From Prevotella melaninogenica (GTDB lineage Bacteria > Bacteroidota > Bacteroidia > Bacteroidales > Bacteroidaceae), in NCBI RefSeq assembly GCF_013267595.1, contig NZ_CP054010.1:1054001-1118000 (forward strand): a stretch of DNA of 64,000 nt, read 5' to 3'. Both the position numbers and the translations under genes were made by a program. The notes beneath the pieces were generated by a model that saw nothing but the letters and a program-made list of their open reading frames with translations, was not told the origin of the DNA and did no database searches. Below are positions 8,532 to 17,966 of this stretch, piece by piece (position 1 is the first letter of the stretch; every line of letters begins with the position of its first letter).

Positions 8532-9566
8532 ATATCTTCCTTTAAGATAAGGTGGCATGGAGTCAATGTTTTTACAAAATTATGCATAAAAAAGTCTTGA
8601 GACCAGAGATGGTTTAGTAGGGAAATATGGGGAAATAGGTACACAAAATGCGAATCATAAAAAGTCCTTCCAACCTTTGAAATGATAGGTATTCCCAAAT
8701 AAGAAAGATACTATTACAGATACTAAAAGATTTGTTTTATTTAAGTGCTGTCACTTTTAACATTTCGTATATATTGCTGTAATATAACAAGTTAAGTGCC
8801 TACAATAAGTGATAGGAATGACAGAAAATTAAGTTTATGAATCGTTCGGTAAAATGAAATCGGTTAATTGATATAGATACTTTTTGCTGATAATATATAA
8901 ACATATTTTGATCAATAGTTATATTACACTTTATCTGTTTGAAAGTGTCTATGCTTTTATGATTATTGTTCATCTTATTATTTAAATTATAGTTAATTAG
9001 GCTTAAGCGGTTGTTTATAAGTGAAAAAAATGCTATCTTTGCACCGCAAAAGATATAAAGTTATTTTAGAATAGTGCAAAAAAATGTGAAAAATAGCGGA
9101 AATATATTAGGATATATTGGTGTCCGATAAAACTTTTTTTTGGTTATCTGTGTTAGATAAAATAGACTTAAACTTATGATTTCATTAATTTATTTGGTTA
9201 TTATAGGGCTTTCCTTGTCAAAATAGCACATTTTATAATGCTTACAGTTTAAAACTGAAAACCAAGCCCATGGATAAGTAAAACGGCTGCAACACCGATG
9301 GATAAAGAGATACAGAGCTTTCAGTTTATTTTTACCGGACAGCAATAATTAGGATACACGCGCTGACTTTTACACGCACTATATATAGTAGATTAAAGTT
9401 TTACGCAAAATGTTTAGGTGTTGTATCATCGATATAAAGTTTATCTGATTGGTTCATCATCTTAAAATATGGATGCAGAAGTTCGTGAGATACTCTCTGT
9501 AATTCTGATAATAAATCGTTGGTATAGATTAATCACTTTATTAGAAGAATATATAAACATAGAAAA
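8532..9566 (+). other. Long AT-rich intergenic region with promoter and about 520-nt leader
   Basis: No credible gene. CTGTCACTTTTAACATTTC at 8748-8766 starts a patch also found at 46549. A promoter (9011-9041) would start a transcript near 9047, leaving about 520 nt before the ATG at 9567. Within it, AAACTGAAA near 9251 and TTTCAGTTT near 9320 can pair, closing a 60-nt loop and followed by ATTTTT, so either a small RNA with its own terminator or an attenuator is possible. Confidence 0.5.
9011..9041 (+). promoter_or_regulatory. Promoter upstream of the long leader
   Basis: TTG at 9011-9013 and TATCTTTG at 9034-9041 with 20 nt between, a good Bacteroidota match. Confidence 0.65.
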
Positions 9567-9794
9567 ATGAAGAAGAAAGTTTATGAAAAGCCGCTTGCTG
9601 AAATTGTGGTTTTTAATTCCGATGAGGTAATGCAGTTACCCGGCGCATCACAGATTGATAATGATGGAGATGGTATCCCTGAACAGAAAGGTCAGGGTAA
9701 TGACCGTATTATCCCTGGAGATCCTGATGGAGGTATTGGTGCTAAGCCAAGTGCGCCATGGGAGAGTAGTAGTCATAGTATTTGGGAAGATTAA
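9567..9794 (+). CDS. 75-aa acidic peptide of unknown function
   Basis: Begins MKKKVYEKPLAEIVVFNSDE, with no signal peptide, followed by a Gly/Asp/Pro-rich tail containing DNDGDGIPEQ, which resembles a thrombospondin-type-3 or EF-hand-like calcium loop, and ends HSIWED. Small proteins that begin MKKK-YEKP are common in Prevotella, often in multiple copies, but I know of no assigned function. It lies 42 bp before the 746-aa secreted protein and is probably co-transcribed from the promoter at 9011-9041. The coding call rests on a good start context, an AT-rich upstream and amino-acid composition. Confidence 0.65.
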   Translation: MKKKVYEKPLAEIVVFNSDEVMQLPGASQIDNDGDGIPEQKGQGNDRIIPGDPDGGIGAKPSAPWESSSHSIWED

Positions 9795-9836
9795 TTATTA
9801 GTTTAAACTGAAGTAAATTTAAAAAGAATAGTAAAT

Positions 9837-12077
9837 ATGGCAAGACATTTTACACTTAAAACAATAGCCTTGTTCTCATTAGGCTTATTTTCCCATATAG
9901 GTGCAATGGCACAGGGGCAGAATGCAAACCACGTATGGAATGGTAATCCACTCAACAATATAGTTAATAAAACCGATGATATGGGTACGGTTTATCTCTA
10001 TAATGTTGGTACGGGTAAGTATCTAAATACGGGAAGCTACTGGGGAACAGTGGTGATTGGCTTTAACGTCGGAATGACAACTCATGTTCAAACTACATCG
10101 ACGACAGGTGTTTATACAATGACAGGTCCGCTGGAAACAACGGAAGGAAAGTATATTGCTTTTGGACGTCAGATGGATACTCCTGGATACGATAATTTTA
10201 TCAACTATAACCGAGTATACGTTGACCGAGGAGTAGACTTCACAGATCATTATACTAATACCAAGCATAAGAATGGTATTTTGAATTGGAAGATAGAGAA
10301 AACAGGCGATGGTAGTAATACTTACTATATCCATTGCACCAATGACGAGACCCGTGCAGATATGGGAGGCGAAATCTATCTTTCAATGGCACATACAGGA
10401 ACAGGAAAAACGTATGAAGTAACATATCCTCGTAATACTCCTGACGGCAATTACAGCAAATGGAAGTTCGTTACAAAGAAAGACTTGAAAGATGACTTTA
10501 AAGATACATATGCCTCAGATGAAGAACCTTCAGATGCAACATTCCTTATCTATGATCAGAACTTTGAGCGTGGTAATATCTATGTAGAACATTGGAAAGA
10601 AAGTGATGGTTTGAAATCGGCATACGCAAAGAAGAATGGACAAGAAATAAAGTATATTTTTGATCCATCTTCGTCAAATTACACTTACTATGTAGGAAAT
10701 GGTGCTATATCAAGTAACTACTATATGGCACAGTATGCTGGCTACACCACGGCAAATGTACGTAATGTGGGCAATAATGCTAATGCAAACGGAAAAATTA
10801 TCCAGTCTGTCCAAACCATAAAGAAAGGTTGGTATAAAGTAACTTGTAATGGTTTCTATAACAGGGGTAATGGAAGCAATATGGTCTCAAAGTTGTTTGC
10901 AAGGGTACAAGGTACCAATACCACTATTTCTAACGTAAGCACAGAGTTGAATAAATTCAACAAAGAGTTCAGCTATACTAAGGCTGATATGCTAAAGGTT
11001 TATGATGGTGCAAATCTTCCTACAGGTTCAGATCCTTTGATAAGTCCATACGTTAATGCTGGTATGCAGTTTGAAATGGGCAAGTATAACAATACGGTTC
11101 TGGTCTATGTTCCAAACAATAATTCTACATTGGATATTGGTATAGAAATAAGCAATTCTACGGACGAACTTGACTGGACTTGTTGGGATAACGTTCAGTT
11201 ACAGTACTGTGGTAGTAACGATCTTGTTTTGGATGAAGGACAAGAGAATGTTCGCTATATCCAACTGCAGGTTAATCCTTCCACTTCTGGTACTCTTATT
11301 CTGAAGCGTACAATGAAGACTGATACTTGGAGTTCTGTCATGCTCCCTGTAAATCTTACAGCTGGTCAGGTGAAGACCGCCTTTGGTGAGAATGTAAAAC
11401 TTTCACATCATCCTAAGCAGCATAACACGGTAAAAACACGAATTGAATTCAAGAGTGTTGACCTTAGCAATGATGACGATGTTGCTATAAAGGCAAACGA
11501 ACTTTACCTTATAAAGCCAACGAAAGTACCTACTGGTTTTAACCAGGAAGATCCATATGAGAAGCAACTGAAAGATGGCTCGAAGATAAAGGTGAAGGCT
11601 CCTTACTACGTTATCAACAGTGTATCGTTAAAAACAGACCCTTCTACATTGGGTAACTATACTAATGGAGTAATTAAGGAGAGTGCTACGACATCTACAA
11701 CAGCAGATGAGAAGTTGCAGTTCTGCGGTTCAGTTATCAATCAGACTGGTAACGTTGTTCCTGCAAACTCTTATGCTTTAGGTTCAAATGATGGTAAGTG
11801 GTACTTTACGCAGAATGCTCTTCCTGTTAAAGGATTCCGTTGCTGGATTGCAACAGGTTCTGAGGCGTATGCAAAGACTATTCGATTCTTCATTGATGGT
11901 ATTGAAGAGGACATGGTTACTGGTATTGACAACGTTGTTGTAGAGAATAGCAATAATGAGGTGATGGGTACCGTTTACAACCTCAACGGACAAGTGGTTC
12001 GTGCTGGGGCTACCTCATTAGAGGGACTCCCTAAGGGTATATACATTGTAAACAACAAGAAGTACATTGTAAAGTAA
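9837..12077 (+). CDS. Large secreted protein with C-terminal sorting tail
   Basis: A 746-aa protein with a signal peptide (residues 1-26, ending GAMAQ). The body is rich in Asn, Thr, Tyr and Gly, typical of beta-rich surface proteins, with a likely carbohydrate-binding-like module around residues 270-475 (YNRGNGSNMVSKLF, WTCWDNVQLQYCG). The C-terminus reads VYNLNGQVVRAGATSLEGLP then KGIYIVNNKKYIVK, the same tail as in the proteins at 30178, 48076 and, more loosely, 35301. That suggests surface delivery by one pathway (type IX secretion is the likely one). No catalytic motif was recognised. A terminator follows 34 bp after the stop. Confidence 0.8.
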   Translation: MARHFTLKTIALFSLGLFSHIGAMAQGQNANHVWNGNPLNNIVNKTDDMGTVYLYNVGTGKYLNTGSYWGTVVIGFNVGMTTHVQTTSTTGVYTMTGPLETTEGKYIAFGRQMDTPGYDNFINYNRVYVDRGVDFTDHYTNTKHKNGILNWKIEKTGDGSNTYYIHCTNDETRADMGGEIYLSMAHTGTGKTYEVTYPRNTPDGNYSKWKFVTKKDLKDDFKDTYASDEEPSDATFLIYDQNFERGNIYVEHWKESDGLKSAYAKKNGQEIKYIFDPSSSNYTYYVGNGAISSNYYMAQYAGYTTANVRNVGNNANANGKIIQSVQTIKKGWYKVTCNGFYNRGNGSNMVSKLFARVQGTNTTISNVSTELNKFNKEFSYTKADMLKVYDGANLPTGSDPLISPYVNAGMQFEMGKYNNTVLVYVPNNNSTLDIGIEISNSTDELDWTCWDNVQLQYCGSNDLVLDEGQENVRYIQLQVNPSTSGTLILKRTMKTDTWSSVMLPVNLTAGQVKTAFGENVKLSHHPKQHNTVKTRIEFKSVDLSNDDDVAIKANELYLIKPTKVPTGFNQEDPYEKQLKDGSKIKVKAPYYVINSVSLKTDPSTLGNYTNGVIKESATTSTTADEKLQFCGSVINQTGNVVPANSYALGSNDGKWYFTQNALPVKGFRCWIATGSEAYAKTIRFFIDGIEEDMVTGIDNVVVENSNNEVMGTVYNLNGQVVRAGATSLEGLPKGIYIVNNKKYIVK

Positions 12078-12110
12078 TACTTTTCAAGCATAAGTAACTA
12101 TCAATAAATA

Positions 12111-12160
12111 TTTTACCACAGTTTGGCATCTCTTTGCTGGACTGTGGTAAAATTGTTTTT
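12111..12160 (+). terminator. Terminator after the 746-aa protein gene
   Basis: TTTTACCACAGT (12111-12122) and ACTGTGGTAAAA (12141-12152), a perfect 12-bp stem, followed by TTGTTTTT. Confidence 0.9.
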
Positions 12161-12686
12161 ATGGCTATCCAATAAACATAACCTCCAATCGGTTATTAGA
12201 GTCTTTACTGATTTTGCTTTATTTCTTTCTTCTGTTAAATGTGTAGATTGGAGATAAGATATATATTTGCAGGTGTATGATAATCCAGTATCAAATGGCT
12301 TACAGAAAGGATAAACTATAAAATAAGAAGTGCTAAAAAGGCAAATAGTTATGATGTTTATCTATGACCATGTCTTTCTGCCTACTACAAACAACTTATT
12401 CCCTTGTTTACCGATGTGTGTAAATAAATTTCGTCACCTCAAAGCCATACATGCTCTTTTGGCTTCTAAAAGATGCCCACTTAGCTTCCAATAGATGCCC
12501 TTTTGAGGTCTAAGTAACGCTCTTTTGAAGCCTAATTAAGCACCTTTTCTTGCGTTGGTCTGTAACTTGCTGATTGAGAATGAGTTGCAAGGTTGGTGGA
12601 AAATGCTGTTTTTTACTTAAAATGAGGCATAAAACCGCGTGTGTTTTGTAAATATATTTCAGATGTTCCGTTAGTCGAATGAAAGT
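12161..12686. repeat. Intergenic region with 22-nt array copy 2
   Basis: Lies between convergent genes. It holds the array at 12435-12544 and, after it, a subfamily B flank (in the reverse sense, TTGCAACTCATTCTCAATCA). I see nothing else recognisable in it. Confidence 0.7.
12435..12544 (+). repeat. 22-nt-period array, copy 2
   Basis: Units at 12435, 12457, 12479, 12501 and 12523, all exactly 22 nt, ending ATGCTC, GATGCCC, GATGCCC, AACGCTC and AAGCACC. Confidence 0.9.
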
Positions 12687-13781
12687 TTATAACGTCTGAT
12701 AGAAAGCCTCATACTGGCGGGCAACCTTGATATAATCATGATGTTTGCGTACATATTCATAGCTATCGCGGCGCAATTGTGGAATGAGAGAGAGATTATT
12801 GACGAGGCGAGTAAGCTCTCTAACACAGCTTTCGTAAGTCGGGAGGACATTGATGATAGGTCGGAGAGTGGGCTCATGGATGATTTCATAGTTCTCTGGC
12901 TCACCGCCACCGATACAGATAATACCATGTGCCATCGCTTCAAGGGGATTCATCGAGGGCGTATAGCTGTAGAGTTGGTCCATGATAGCATCCGAACCGA
13001 GCATCGTTCGCACGTATTCGTCAAAGGGTAGACCATTAACAACAGTGAGGTTGAGGCGGTCGGGATATTGCTTTTTCACCGTTTCTGCGGCTTTCAGCAT
13101 GATGTCAGTCCCTTTATATACCGACCGACTCTTACTAATTCCAATAAAAAGATTCAACTTCTTGGGTGTTTCATCGGCTATGATAGGCGGTTCACCGACA
13201 ACGATAGGGAAAGGGATGAAGGTTGTTTTCTTAGGGAAATACGGCTCGTAACAGCACCAATACTCGTAGAGTCCTGTCACGATAGCGTCGCATTGTTCAG
13301 CCATCAGCTGGTTCAGACGACCTTTTTCCGTATCAATCCAATCCTCTCTCTCGACTATCGCCTCCTTATTTTGGCGCAGTTCCTTACCGATATTGAAGTC
13401 GCTGTAACGCAGTGGCATCGTTGTTGAGCACGTGTTTACCCAATAATAATCCATGCCAAAGCCACAGAGCACAACTTTTTTGTTATGCTTTTTCAGATAA
13501 TGAAAGAGTGGAAAGAGCCGTTGCGCCTTCAGTTCAAAGAATACAGGATTGATAAACTGTACGATGTCATAGCCTCGCAGACGGGGCAGTAGGGTATAGA
13601 TTTTAGCCATTAAAAGCATACCACCTAACCTTCCCGACCGTCTGGAAACATCAATATCACGTGGGTAATTCTTCCAAAAATCCCCATTCGACACCACTGT
13701 TACGGTATGTCCAAGTTCACGCAAGCCTCGTGCCAGCGTGTTATGTACGTTGCTATATTCACCTAATAGTAGGACTTTCAT
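12687..13781 (-). CDS. Glycosyltransferase family 4-type
   Basis: A 364-aa GT-B fold glycosyltransferase, the usual length for family 4. The N-terminal half opens MKVLLLGEYSNVHNTLARGL with the strand-turn-helix of the acceptor domain and HTVTVVSNGD. The C-terminal half carries the nucleotide-sugar domain: LNLFIGISKSRSVYKGTDIM, then LYSYTPSMNPLEAMAHGIIC with the conserved Glu, and GGGEPENYEI. It probably adds a sugar to a surface polysaccharide on the cytoplasmic face. It lies downstream of two GT2 genes on the same strand but is separated from them by 790 bp of repeats, so it may have its own promoter. Confidence 0.85.
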   Translation of the reverse strand: MKVLLLGEYSNVHNTLARGLRELGHTVTVVSNGDFWKNYPRDIDVSRRSGRLGGMLLMAKIYTLLPRLRGYDIVQFINPVFFELKAQRLFPLFHYLKKHNKKVVLCGFGMDYYWVNTCSTTMPLRYSDFNIGKELRQNKEAIVEREDWIDTEKGRLNQLMAEQCDAIVTGLYEYWCCYEPYFPKKTTFIPFPIVVGEPPIIADETPKKLNLFIGISKSRSVYKGTDIMLKAAETVKKQYPDRLNLTVVNGLPFDEYVRTMLGSDAIMDQLYSYTPSMNPLEAMAHGIICIGGGEPENYEIIHEPTLRPIINVLPTYESCVRELTRLVNNLSLIPQLRRDSYEYVRKHHDYIKVARQYEAFYQTL

Positions 13782-14170
13782 AATTTATAATTCACTTCGT
13801 ACAATTCATAATTCATAATTCATAATTCATAATTATGATTACCGAGTTTGCTATTATTGTATGATAGGCTGGGTAGTCATAAATATGAATTAATCATTTA
13901 TCTCTGAAAGTTATCATAATTATCCATTGAGAACTCTGAGTTAGGGGTTGCATATTGCCAGCTATTGCGGTAATCATAATTATGACGTACTGATGAGAAC
14001 TTCGTTCGAATAATTATGAATTCTGAATAACGAATTACAGCCTTTGATATTCTTCATTTCTTTATAGTTTGAAGAAGTCCTCAGAATAATCTTTATAGGT
14101 TTTACTTCTCTATTGTTCATGGCAAAGGTAACTTATAAATTACGTTTACACAAGTTTTATGGGTTGTTTT

Positions 14171-14242
14171 CTCCGTTGCTCCCTGCACCGACGGTGCCTC
14201 CGTGTCATTAAAAGGCTCCGTAAACTCCGTGTCTCCGTGTGA
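14171..14242 (+). repeat. CTCCGTG / GCACCGACGGTGC element (solo)
   Basis: Carries CTCCGTTGCTCCCTGCACC, the palindrome GCACCGACGGTGC and CTCCGTGTCTCCGTGTGA. Relatives at 20687, 20834, 25855, 26239 and 52323-52911. Confidence 0.8.
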
Positions 14243-14356
14243 GATTTAGCGCCAAAAGACAAAGAAATATGTTGACAAAATGTTCGATGAAAAGGCGGAG
14301 GAAAAGACTAAAAACAAGCCGTTTCAACACCCTTGTAAGTATTTTGCTATCAAGTA

Positions 14357-14488
14357 GTTGCAAAGGTGATTCCCAAAAGGTGCTTAATAGGACTTCAAAA
14401 GGGCGTTAGTAAGAGGCTTAAAGGGCATCTTTTCGAAGTCAATTAGCCGTCTTTTAGAAGCCAAAAGAGCATGTATTGGTCTTGAACT
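14357..14488 (-). repeat. 22-nt-period array, copy 3
   Basis: Units at 14357, 14379, 14401, 14423, 14445 and 14467, all exactly 22 nt. They begin GTTGC, GGTGC, GGGCG, GGGCA, AGCCG and GAGCA. Confidence 0.92.
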
Positions 14489-14571
14489 ATGTGAAAATAG
14501 TTTACAAGAATCAGTTGATAAGGGGATGAGCTATTCGTAGACGACAGATAGATACCGTATCTATTTGCGTT

Positions 14572-15558
14572 TTATCCCTTGTTTAGCCTTAACAGCATTA
14601 TCAATGTCTTGCGCCCGAAACTGCTGTTTGTCATTCTTCTGAACCACTTATACTTACTTGTATAGTCCTTGTCGGGTAGCGGGAAAAGCCCATGTCGGGA
14701 CAGACGTTGTAGCACATGGTCGAGATGCGTCTCGTTATGTGTCATCGTTATCACGTTGTAAATATGGTCCATTGTCAGTTGGGCGATGCGTCGTTCCATT
14801 GCAATACGCTCTTTAACAGGGAGATAGTCGACTCGCTCTTTCAACCGATAAAGTACCTGCTCAGCGTCAGAAAGGCGGCGGATGTGCCAACGCTTGTCAC
14901 GTTTGTGCATGATAGACCCCTCACGTTTACGATAGTAATACGCCTTGTTATTGGTAAAATAAAGGTTCTCAGCACGTAACATGAGTTGTGGCGTAAACTC
15001 TTCATCCTCGTGAAGTATGCCTTTAGGGAAACGAAGATCGTGTAGAATCTCTTTGCGGAAAAGAGCTGTACAGACACTGCCCCGCAGGTTATTGTGCGTC
15101 ATATACTCCGTTCCACTTATCGGACCCTCAGCATCAGCAAGCGGTTTTGAGGTTTTCTTGTCAGTTGACTGGAATAAAACCATATCCGTTTCGCGGTATC
15201 TGATGATATCTAAACACTGCTCATAGGCACTTGTCAGCAACAAATCGTCACCATCAACAAACTGAATAAAACTTCCTTCAGCCAGTTCAATTCCTGTGTT
15301 CCGTGCTTGTCCCAATCCTCGGTTAGGCTGCCTAACGTAGACAATGTTCGATGAAAGAGCAAGCAATTCGTTGATAGGCGAATAGTCCGCACCGTCATCC
15401 ACGACGATAATCTGGCGTTCTGTCTCGTTCAGACTCAATGCCAAAATGCTGCTGATACACTCCTTTAGCATATCAACAGGCTCGCTATAGTAAGTCACGA
15501 TGAAGCTTACGAGTGGCTTATCTTTCTTATTCTGTGAATAAACTGGTTGAGTTGACAT
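14572..15558 (-). CDS. Glycosyltransferase family 2
   Basis: A 328-aa GT-A fold enzyme. Residues 16-120 show PLVSFIVTYYSEP, QIIVVDDGAD and NRGLGQARNTGIELAEGSFI followed by QFVDGDD, the metal-binding DxD of the family. The C-terminal third has RRMTNSSFGRKTLIMLLRL. It is expected to transfer a sugar in surface-polysaccharide assembly at the inner membrane. Its start codon lies 52 bp inside the end of the preceding GT2 gene (15507-16403), so the pair is translationally linked. The acceptor and donor cannot be told from the sequence. Confidence 0.9.
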   Translation of the reverse strand: MSTQPVYSQNKKDKPLVSFIVTYYSEPVDMLKECISSILALSLNETERQIIVVDDGADYSPINELLALSSNIVYVRQPNRGLGQARNTGIELAEGSFIQFVDGDDLLLTSAYEQCLDIIRYRETDMVLFQSTDKKTSKPLADAEGPISGTEYMTHNNLRGSVCTALFRKEILHDLRFPKGILHEDEEFTPQLMLRAENLYFTNNKAYYYRKREGSIMHKRDKRWHIRRLSDAEQVLYRLKERVDYLPVKERIAMERRIAQLTMDHIYNVITMTHNETHLDHVLQRLSRHGLFPLPDKDYTSKYKWFRRMTNSSFGRKTLIMLLRLNKG

Positions 15559-16403
15559 AAGCGTTTTAATCCGATTAAGTGGAGAATAAAGAGTTTCAAG
15601 GTTCCTTTATAGGGCAGAACGGGTAGGATAGGGGCAGCATGAGTAGCCTCGTAGACATCCATTTGAATGTTAACCAATGCCTGATAGTAAGCAGGTGTCA
15701 GTTCGCCCCACAGCTTGAGGTGCTTAAGATGCGCTTCCAAGAGGTCGTTCAATTCCTTTCCTCCTGCCTGAGCGGTGATGCCCTTGTCGTTCTGACAATA
15801 GTAATACAAGCCCGCGGCAGTAGTTGCTACTACCTTTGCCTGCTGCAATAAGTAAGGATAAGTGTAGACATCCTCAAACACTTTGCCCTCTGGAAAGCGC
15901 GTCTGCGCAAAGAGTTCACGACGGAAAAGCTTATTACAAGCGTAGGTGTGGAGGTAAGCTCCGCCCAACCAATAGTCACGAATAGAACCGATTGTTGTGT
16001 CCGTAAAGGTCAGCAGTCGTTGCCTCGTCGCACTTCCGTAATACAACATAGCAGGATATTCAAGGATATCATAGTCAGGATGTGCTGCCAACACAGCCAA
16101 CAGCGCATCGTATGTACCCTCAGCAACGAAGTCATCAGAGTCGACAAAGGTGAGATAATCTCCCGTTGCCACTTCTATTCCTGCGTTTCTTGCTGCCGAA
16201 AGACCCTTGTTTTTTTGGTGAATGAGCCTACAATTCCCCTTGTTAGCGGTCATCTCTTCGGCTATCTTCCCAGAGGAATCCGTCGACCCATCATCAATGA
16301 GAATGACCTCTATCCTCTCATCCATCTGCGTTAACACACTCTCCAAACATCTCTGGAGTGTGTCTTCAACGTTATAGATGGGGATGATGATAGACAGTCT
16401 CAT
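15507..16403 (-). CDS. Glycosyltransferase family 2
   Basis: A 298-aa GT-A enzyme with MRLSIIIPIYNVEDTLQRCL at the start, EVILIDDGSTDSSG at about 33-46, KGLSAARNAGIEVATGDYLT then FVDSDD (DxD). First gene of a leftward pair that overlaps the next GT2 by 52 bp. A -7 box (CAAAAATA on the plus strand, TATTTTTG on the minus strand) lies 18 bp upstream. The divergent neighbour is the flippase, so both directions belong to one surface-glycan cluster. Confidence 0.9.
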   Translation of the reverse strand: MRLSIIIPIYNVEDTLQRCLESVLTQMDERIEVILIDDGSTDSSGKIAEEMTANKGNCRLIHQKNKGLSAARNAGIEVATGDYLTFVDSDDFVAEGTYDALLAVLAAHPDYDILEYPAMLYYGSATRQRLLTFTDTTIGSIRDYWLGGAYLHTYACNKLFRRELFAQTRFPEGKVFEDVYTYPYLLQQAKVVATTAAGLYYYCQNDKGITAQAGGKELNDLLEAHLKHLKLWGELTPAYYQALVNIQMDVYEATHAAPILPVLPYKGTLKLFILHLIGLKRLCQLNQFIHRIRKISHS

Positions 16404-16420
16404 GTAATAATTGTTTGATG

Positions 16421-16428
16421 CAAAAATA
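16421..16428 (-). promoter_or_regulatory. -7 box of the leftward GT2 pair
   Basis: TATTTTTG on the minus strand, between divergent glycosyltransferase and flippase genes. Confidence 0.5.
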
Positions 16429-16460
16429 ATAAAAAACTTTTAAATCCGTTAGTTAATGTG

Positions 16461-17966
16461 ATGAAAAAAGCCTCTAATACTGACAGCTATTTGCATATCT
16501 TGAAGTACATCAGCCTCTTTGGTGGTGTACAGGTGCTGAATGTGCTGATTGGTATCGTTCGCAACAAGTTTGTTGCTATGTTGCTCGGACCGCAGGGAGT
16601 AGGACTTATCTCGCTTTTTAATTCCACAACCAAGCTCATCAGTGACTCTACGAACTTTGGAATATCTATGAGTGCTGTGCGCAATATATCAGAAGATTAC
16701 GACCAGAACGATGAGGAGAAGCTGACGGAAGATATAGCCCTTGTGCGTTCATGGAGCCTGCTTGCTGCCTTGTTGGGATTCTTTATCTGCATTTTCCTGA
16801 GTCCGTTGCTTAGCCGTTACACCTTTGCGTGGGACGGACATACGCTTCATTTCATCCTTCTTTCTCCTTGTGTGGCATTGACTGCCTTAGCTGGAGGCGA
16901 GCTTGCTATCCTTAAGGGAGTTCGTAAACTGCGTGCCTTAGCTGCTATATCGGTGTATAACGTGTTAGGTGCCTTAGTCTTAACCGTTCCACTTTATTAT
17001 TTCTTCGGTAATGCAGCCATTGTTCCTTCGTTGGTATTGATGGCATTGGTGCAACTATTATTGACAATAATGGTTTCTCGTCGGCTCTATCCTTTCCGCG
17101 TTTCCTTCCAAAAAACGTTCTTAGACAAGGGTTGGGGTATGATTCGTTTGGGTACAGCCTTTGTCTTTGCAGGCATCTTGGGCTCTGGTGCCGACCTGAT
17201 TATACGCAGCTATCTCAATAATGTTTCGGATATAGCAACCGTCGGTTTCTATAATTCTGCCTTCATGATGACGATGGTTTATGCTGGTATGATCTTCTCA
17301 GCAATGGAAACTGACTACTTTCCACGCCTTTCTGGGGCAAACAACTTGAAGTTTACTTTTAATCAGATTGTCAACCGACAGATAGAAGTGACACTCCTTC
17401 TCATCTCTCCTTTGCTTACTTTCTTCCTCTTATTCCTGCCCCAGTTGATTCTTTTCCTTTATTCCGATAAGTTCCTTCCAGCCCTCAGCATGGCGCAAGT
17501 GTTGGTGTTGGCGATGTATATCCGTGCTATTCGGCTCCCTGTTGAGTATATTCCTTTGGCAAAAGGCGACTCAAAATCCTATCTACTTTTAGAGGGATTG
17601 TATGACATCTTCCTTGTTGCACTCGTACTACTTGGCTTTTGGAAGTGGGGACTCTTCGGTGCAGGAATGGGCATAGCAGGAGCTGGTCTGCTCAATCTTG
17701 TCTGTGTCTATGGCTATGCTTACGCTCGTTATGGTTATCGTCTGTCCTCATCGGTGATGCGCTATGCCGCACTTCATTTCTCAATCGGACTCCTTGTGCT
17801 TCTTTGTGTGCGTTCTGATGACGAGTGGATGCGGTGGGGCGTAGCCAGTTTGTTATGCCTTGTGGGTACGATAGTTTCTCTCCGTGTGATGAAAGCGAAG
17901 TCGGGACTATGGAATGCTTTAATCTCTAAAGTGAAGAATAAGTTTGTTCGCCATGCCAAAGATTAG
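16461..17966 (+). CDS. Wzx-type lipid-linked oligosaccharide flippase
   Basis: A 501-aa integral membrane protein of the MATE/Wzx superfamily (polysaccharide biosynthesis protein, O-antigen translocase type). The N-terminus has YLHILKYISLFGGVQVLNVL then GIVRNKFVAMLLGPQGVGLI, typical of the WzxE/RfbX-like group, and about 12-14 hydrophobic helices follow. It would move undecaprenyl-linked repeat units to the periplasm for a surface polysaccharide. A GTG lies one codon before the ATG at 16461; I chose the ATG. The end overlaps the next GT2 gene by 14 bp. No Wzy polymerase or Wzz was found within the window. Confidence 0.88.
   Translation: MKKASNTDSYLHILKYISLFGGVQVLNVLIGIVRNKFVAMLLGPQGVGLISLFNSTTKLISDSTNFGISMSAVRNISEDYDQNDEEKLTEDIALVRSWSLLAALLGFFICIFLSPLLSRYTFAWDGHTLHFILLSPCVALTALAGGELAILKGVRKLRALAAISVYNVLGALVLTVPLYYFFGNAAIVPSLVLMALVQLLLTIMVSRRLYPFRVSFQKTFLDKGWGMIRLGTAFVFAGILGSGADLIIRSYLNNVSDIATVGFYNSAFMMTMVYAGMIFSAMETDYFPRLSGANNLKFTFNQIVNRQIEVTLLLISPLLTFFLLFLPQLILFLYSDKFLPALSMAQVLVLAMYIRAIRLPVEYIPLAKGDSKSYLLLEGLYDIFLVALVLLGFWKWGLFGAGMGIAGAGLLNLVCVYGYAYARYGYRLSSSVMRYAALHFSIGLLVLLCVRSDDEWMRWGVASLLCLVGTIVSLRVMKAKSGLWNALISKVKNKFVRHAKD

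Larger units (their letters stand above)
13782..14571. repeat. Composite repeat island 3 between glycosyltransferase genes
   Basis: No gene. From left: 7-nt AATTCAT array with ATGATTACCGAG (13790-13848), a second AATTATG patch (13968-14040), a CTCCGTTGCTC/GCACCGACGGTGC element (14171-14242), a segment with GTTGACAAAATGTTCGATGA (14272 on) that is repeated at about 25970, the subfamily A flank ATCAAGTAGTTGC (14349-14361) and the 22-nt array (14357-14488). This is the reverse of the module order in islands 1 and 8. Confidence 0.75.
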
